Assembly: GCA_025345505.1 (NCBI GenBank)
Contig: JANVCC010000130.1
Span: 5,337,366-5,401,365, forward strand
Reading direction: 5' to 3'
Origin: Todiramphus chloris collaris
Lineage: Eukaryota; Chordata; Aves; Coraciiformes; Alcedinidae
Length of the DNA: 64,000 bases
Every line of letters begins with the position of its first letter. Positions within the stretch are counted from its first letter, which is position 1. A model generated the notes under the pieces. The model searched no databases and was not told the DNA's origin. It saw nothing but the letters and a program-made list of their open reading frames with translations. The position numbers and the translations under genes were made by a program. Shown here in pieces: positions 59,173 through 64,000 of the stretch.

Positions 59173-60325
59173 CTTTCATTTTTGGCTAGGGTAAATAAAT
59201 TTTTTTTAAATTGTGTTCTCTAATTCATTCCTAATCAAGTCAGTCTGTTGATCAATTATCTTTTGCATTACCATTTTCCCATACATACTCAAAAAGTCAG
59301 CTTTTTGTATATAAAGGTGAGGAGGAAGAACTAGAGAAGAGGTGCTTTTTGTCATTGAGGCCTCATTCTGGTAGTCATAAAGGGAAGTCTTCACAATTCA
59401 AGCTAAGAACAACTGTATTTAGTAGATATACGAGATTGTGTACGCAAGAGCAGCAGCGTACGCCTCTGTCATTCAGCATGGGCAGGGCTGGATGGGCTTT
59501 ACTACTTCTGCAGCTAAAAATTTAATTTGATTTCAAGTCCTGCTAGTTGTTTATTTAATATGCAAGATAGTTCATCATATGCTCTGTTTATTATTTCATT
59601 CCTCAGTTCAAACCATACTTGAAATTTACTTCTTCCTTTACTTAGCATTCTTCAACTTGCTCTTTTGGGAGATTGTTTCCTCTTTGAGAGTTGCTAAAAG
59701 TCTTACGAGGTCAAGGAAGTACTTTCCTTGAACAATATTAAATCTGCTTTTTGCAAGGGAAATAGGGTCCTGAACGAATTACATGATACACATCTTTGGG
59801 AATAATTAACTTTTGAAGTTCGAGATTTAGTATCTCTTAAGTTCACAGATTTACATTCTAAGTTTTACTATGAACAAGGTTGAAAAAGGATTTTGTCCAT
59901 TTTCTAATTTTTTCTGTCATCTCCTCGTTTTGATTAATGAAGTTACTGCCATGTCCTGTCTACAGTAGAGCAGCTTTTTAATAAATGTTACATTCTAAGT
60001 GTGGTTTTCCAAAAATTACTAGCAATAAAACTTGTTTTATACTTGGGAAGCAATCATCTACTACTTTTCTATGAACCCTCATACTATGGTTAGGTTTAGA
60101 TCATCCAAAGCCCTTTTTTTCCCGGTTGATTTTGAAGCAGGTGTTTTTCCCTGTGCTGACACAACCAATTATTTTATTCTCTTATAGTATCCAAGATTCT
60201 GGGGTAACATTATTTACATGATTCATCTTAAACATTTTGAAGACTGAAACAATTTGTACTCATTACACAGAAAAATTTAGACATATCTGATTAATTCCAG
60301 TTCTAGGGATGGTAGCTTTCACTAC

Positions 60326-60361
60326 CTACCTTTTCACTACCTTTTCACTACTTTTCACTAC
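60326..60361. repeat. CTTTTCACTAC tandem repeat
   Basis: Three near-adjacent copies of CTTTTCACTAC with spacing of about 10-13 bp. Minor simple repeat with no inferred role. Confidence 0.8.
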
Positions 60362-61986
60362 TAGGAGAGTATCTTTGGAGTTTGGAGCATTTCCAAAGTG
60401 GGAATTAGGTAACTGAGATCAGATCAGGTAACGCAGATAATCTGAATTGGCGGACAAAAGTGTAGATGATTTGGAGATGTAAGCTTTGTATTTATCTACT
60501 ACATGAAGACTGGCTGATCACTCGTCTCTGTTTCATTCATTTCACCTTAATGCTTTGAGATTGCTGCTGCTGCTTCTTCAGAGCAAATCCATTAAGGCCA
60601 CTAGGTACTATGGCAGTGTAAGTCTATCACATAGGTATGAAAATGGTGATCCCCCTCTGTTATAGAAGACATTAAGGCCTTTGAAAAAACCCTTACAAAA
60701 TCCGCATGTCATTTGTGCAAAATGAAAGATCTAAAATGCTGCGAATTTGGATACAAAAAGACACGCTCATCCCTGGGTTTCGTTTCCAGCTGGCCTGTGC
60801 TCTGTTCCCACATTAGAAAGCTGATTCATTTTTTGAAAGACTTTTTTTTAAAGCACTGCAAGGTTACCATGCCAAAGAGCATGAAACCCAGCTCTGTTGG
60901 ATACCATGTCTGGTTGTGTGCTCTGTGTATGCAACTGCCATGAGCTTGACTGTGTTCAACCCTTAGAGAGAACTAAATCCCTTGCTTTGAGCAAAGCCTG
61001 GCTACATAGTCTTGGCATTAAAAAGAATATGGCACTAGACAGGACTGGCACTGTGCTGAATATGCAGCACTGGCTGTGCGGAGTTCTTCACATCAGACAG
61101 CTCTATAGCTGGAAGGGCCATCACTGAGACACTCACTGTGGTGTTGGTACGTAGTAAGAATGGGCTGAAAATTGGCAAAGAAAACCTGTCCATGCAACAG
61201 TTCCTCTAGCCCATTCAAAGGTGTTTCCTGATCTACCTCCACTCTGCTCCATGGGCTTTTGCACTGCTCCATGCAAGGTGTCTCAGCTATCTGCTTAGCT
61301 ACTTCTTTACATTGTTCACTTCATGTGGGAGGGAAACTTGCAGATGCCTCTGCAATCCATTCTCTCCGTATTTTTATCTCTTACTAGAGACCCAGGAAGA
61401 TGCAGAAATGTCCAACAGGTTAAAGGAAGTCCAGTTCTCGTGTTTGCTACAAAAATTGCATTTTAAACATTTATTAAGACCTGTAAATATTTTAAAGTCC
61501 TTCTGATTTGAGATTACTGCATTACATGCATATTTAATGGATACAGAAGCTGCACTTGTAGTGCTGATTAATGCATACATACCTCTGGAATATGTACAGC
61601 TTTCAGACTGGCGCTAGAGAAACAAACCTGAACATTTTTAGCACTCATTACAAGAAGCAGAAAAATATCCTATTCCCATAGGAAGCCTCTCACAATATGT
61701 ATTCATGAGATAAAACTAACTGTTCACCTTTCTGATTGTTGATTCTCATTCAACTCTTAACAAGATTTCACCCAGCTTTCTGGCGTATTGTGGAATTGGG
61801 GTGTTCACAGTATGCTCAATTTTAGATACCTGATTTCATAGCCACAGCATCTCTGCAGGTACGCTACTACCTCAACCATGTTCTGCTTGTGTGTTCAAGT
61901 CTCTTGCTAAACGAGGAGCAAGTCTTGTAATCCATTTACTCCCGTTCATATCTGTATAGAAAGCTCCTGACACCTGTAAGAGAGTA

Positions 61987-62868
61987 CCCTCAGTAAATCT
62001 GCAGATGACACCAAACTGGGAGGGACTATTGATCTGCCAGAGGGTAGGAAGATGCTGCAGAGGGACCTGGACAGGCTGAGTCAATGGGCTGAGGCCAACG
62101 GTATGAAGCTCAACAGGACCAAGTGCTGGGTCCTGTGCTTTGGCCACAATAACCCCAGGCAGCGCTACAGACTGGGGGAGGAGTGGCTGGAGAGAGACTT
62201 GGCAGTTCTGGTTGCCAACCAGTTGAACATGAGCCAGCGTTGCGCTCAGGTGTCTCAGAGGGCCAATGGCATCCTGGCTTGTATTGGGAATAGTGTGGCC
62301 AGCAGGACCAGGCATGTCATTCTCCCCCTGTACTCAGCACTGCTGAGGCCTCACCTCGAGTACTGTGTGCAGTTCTGGGCCCCTCACTTCAGGAAGGATA
62401 TTGAGGTGCTGGAATGGGTCCAGAGGAGAGCAACGAGGCTGGGGAAGGGACAAGAAGGAAAGTCTTATGAGGAGAGGCTGAGAGAGCTGGGGTTGTTTAG
62501 CCTGGAGAAGAGGAGACTCAGGGGGGAGTCTACAACTCTGCTCTCTACAATTGCCTGAAGGGAGGTTGTAGTTAGGTGAGGGTTGGGCTCTCCTCCCAGG
62601 CAATTAGTGACAGGACAAGAGGGCATGGCCTGAAGCTGCACCGGGGATGTTTAGGTTGGATATCAGGAAGCACTTCCTGACAGAGAGGGTGATCAGGCAT
62701 TGGAATGGACTGCCCAGGGAGGTGGTGGAATCACCGTCCCGGGGTGTGTTTAAAGAAAGGCTGGATGTGGCACTTAGTGCCATGGTCTAGCTGATGTGGT
62801 GGCATTGGGTCATAGGCTAGACTTAATGATCTCAGAGAGCTTTTCCACCCTCAGTGATTCTGTGAGAT
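61987..62868 (+). mobile_element. CR1 LINE 3' end, best preserved copy in the window
   Basis: Starts with CCCTCAGTAAATCTGCAGAT and GACACCAAACTGGGAGGGAC and ends with CAGTGATTCTGTGAGATTC, the CR1 tail. The frame at 62052-62558 stays open for 168 codons and encodes the C-terminal end of the reverse transcriptase ([57 protein letters not shown]). The element is 5'-truncated: catalytic reverse-transcriptase and endonuclease domains are absent, so it cannot move on its own. The open frame and clear match imply the youngest insertion here. Confidence 0.93.
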
Positions 62869-64000
62869 TCATCTTTTTTCCTATTTCTTCTGCTTTTAGG
62901 AAGGTGTGGGTTACAGCTCTACAGACTCAGCGAGATCCATGAATCCTCTGTATGCCCTGAGGTCAACTGTCTCCCATTTGCAGGCAGCTTCTGAAAGCCC
63001 CTAAATACTCTGGAGTCCCTTTTCCAACATGAGCCTTCAGCTGTAGTAGGGGGTACAGTGTCAAGTGCAGCCGTGTGAGGTCGGTAAGTAGCCCAGTTTA
63101 CCTGTGGAGTTAGGAGGGGTTCTGTGTTCTTGCCTCTCAGGACTATGAAGGGGCACCAATTGCTGTAGGGCAGAGGCAGCTTTGTTGATAACACTGACAC
63201 AAAGTTAATTCCTCTTGTGAAATGGCAGATATGGCATGGAATCCTTAGTCAACAACCCGCAACAAATTTGTCTTCATATAAAATTTTCAATTTCAGGACA
63301 AAAAATACAAGGAGCTGTGTTTGCTCCATATCGAAGACTGACAGAAAGTGATCACTGTGTGTGATAGTGGGGGTAAGGCACCCAGGTTTGGGTTACTTCG
63401 CTGCTGTCTGACAGCCTCTGAAAAGGTGGGGGGGAAGCATCTGGATACATGTGGCTCCATTCAGTTCACCTCTGTCATGATGTATATCTTGATCACATCA
63501 GCAAGATCTCTGTTGCAGAAGGGAACCATTAGCTATCGCCGTCATCTCTTCAGCTAATAATCCCGAGGCTTTTTCTTTGATCAAAGGAAAACTGTGAGCA
63601 TGTTACTTTGGTCAGAAGCAGGAACACACCTGGTTGAATACAATCTACTGAAATGTCTTGCTAGAGGGAAAGCTCAGAGCTCTGTCTCCAGCTGGAAGTC
63701 TCTGCACACCTCGAAAGCTCATTTTGCACGGCAATTTGATAACAAAGGAGTTATCAGCAACTGTGACAGCACCCATGAGGAAAAGGCTGACTGCAGCCTT
63801 ATCCTGGTTTAAGATATGGAGGGCACACACCATTCCCAAGGGCTTTAGGTGGAGCTTCTGCTGTTCAAAACCAAGCTAAAAAGGTCTTAAGCCTGAGACC
63901 AGTTAATTATTTCAGAAGTGTTCACCTAAATGCTTTCCATTCTGACATCTTTACACTCATGAAAAATAAGACTGAAATCCAGCCACTGCGAACTAAATGT
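62869..64000. other. Right-edge intergenic sequence
   Basis: Mixed-composition DNA without a recognisable exon or repeat. Overlapping short open frames on both strands (for example 62919-63200, minus; 63594-63879, plus) have no recognisable product. By human synteny the 3' end of CHST11 (minus strand here) might follow beyond the edge, but none of it is visible. Confidence 0.5.

Larger units (their letters stand above)
56861..61986. other. Intergenic region right of SLC41A2
   Basis: About 5 kb without a recognisable gene. It includes a strongly purine-rich plus-strand tract at 57118-57600, a CR1-like 3' tail ending near 59172 (CCATTCTGGGATTCTATGAT), and a short tandem CTTTTCACTAC repeat at 60326-60361. 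Open frames at 57164-57454, 58945-59142 and 60713-61127 have no recognisable products. Confidence 0.6.

Noticed and set aside
1-64000. CRISPR arrays, operons, tRNA/rRNA genes, insertion sequences, endogenous retroviral genes
   Set aside because: I saw no regularly spaced direct repeats, no tRNA-like cloverleaf, and no recognisable gag/pol/env or LTR pair. The window is ordinary vertebrate intronic and intergenic DNA apart from the genes listed.
56861-64000. Exon of the expected right-hand neighbour (CHST11, minus strand)
   Set aside because: No sulfotransferase-like coding sequence is visible on the minus strand up to the right edge.

Overview
This is a stretch of vertebrate nuclear genome, most likely from a bird. 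It has an AT-rich background with two sharp CpG islands. The only interspersed repeats I recognise are 5'-truncated CR1 LINEs and older CR1/L3-like remnants. The genes are split by GT-AG introns, and nothing bacterial or viral dominates. CR1 also occurs in turtles and crocodilians, so 'bird' is an inference from repeat type, low repeat density and compact introns.

Layout. Positions 1-733 hold the 5' end of a minus-strand gene whose first coding exon (733-664) reads like NOPCHAP1/C12orf45, a box C/D snoRNP assembly factor; the rest lies beyond the left edge. It starts in a CpG island (about 430-905). About 2 kb to the right a second CpG island (about 2880-3940) drives the plus-strand gene that fills the window: SLC41A2, an MgtE-family magnesium transporter. 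I reconstructed its coding sequence from ten coding exons between 11330 and 54885. All junctions are GT/AG, the phases agree, and the result is exactly 573 codons plus a stop, which is the length I recall for the human protein. A likely 5' exon ends at 3477 and, if spliced to 11144, creates a 45-codon upstream ORF.

The protein is two MgtE-like halves. Matching anchors can be read in each half: an Asp at the end of a membrane helix (D182/D399), a P...G..GN loop (201-209/415-423), and a PD...GDL block (311-325/534-548). Intron positions do not match between the halves.

Introns and flanks. The introns total about 42 kb and are mostly featureless AT-rich DNA. Exceptions are CR1 fragments (5.8, 18.5, 38.0, 41.6-42.8 and 42.8-43.0 kb), an ancient L3/CR1-like remnant (26.6-27.1 kb), a minus-strand coding-like GC island (27.1-27.5 kb), a coding-like open stretch at 19.2-19.6 kb, and simple repeats. 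After the stop codon there is a 3' UTR of uncertain length, a purine-rich tract (57.1-57.6 kb), and the best-preserved CR1 (61.99-62.87 kb). No exon of a further gene is recognisable to the right edge. By human synteny (recalled) CHST11 would be expected beyond it.

I found no exotic new system. The observations most worth a second look are the spliced upstream ORF, the visible internal duplication with non-matching introns, and the gene-like antisense island at 27.1-27.5 kb.
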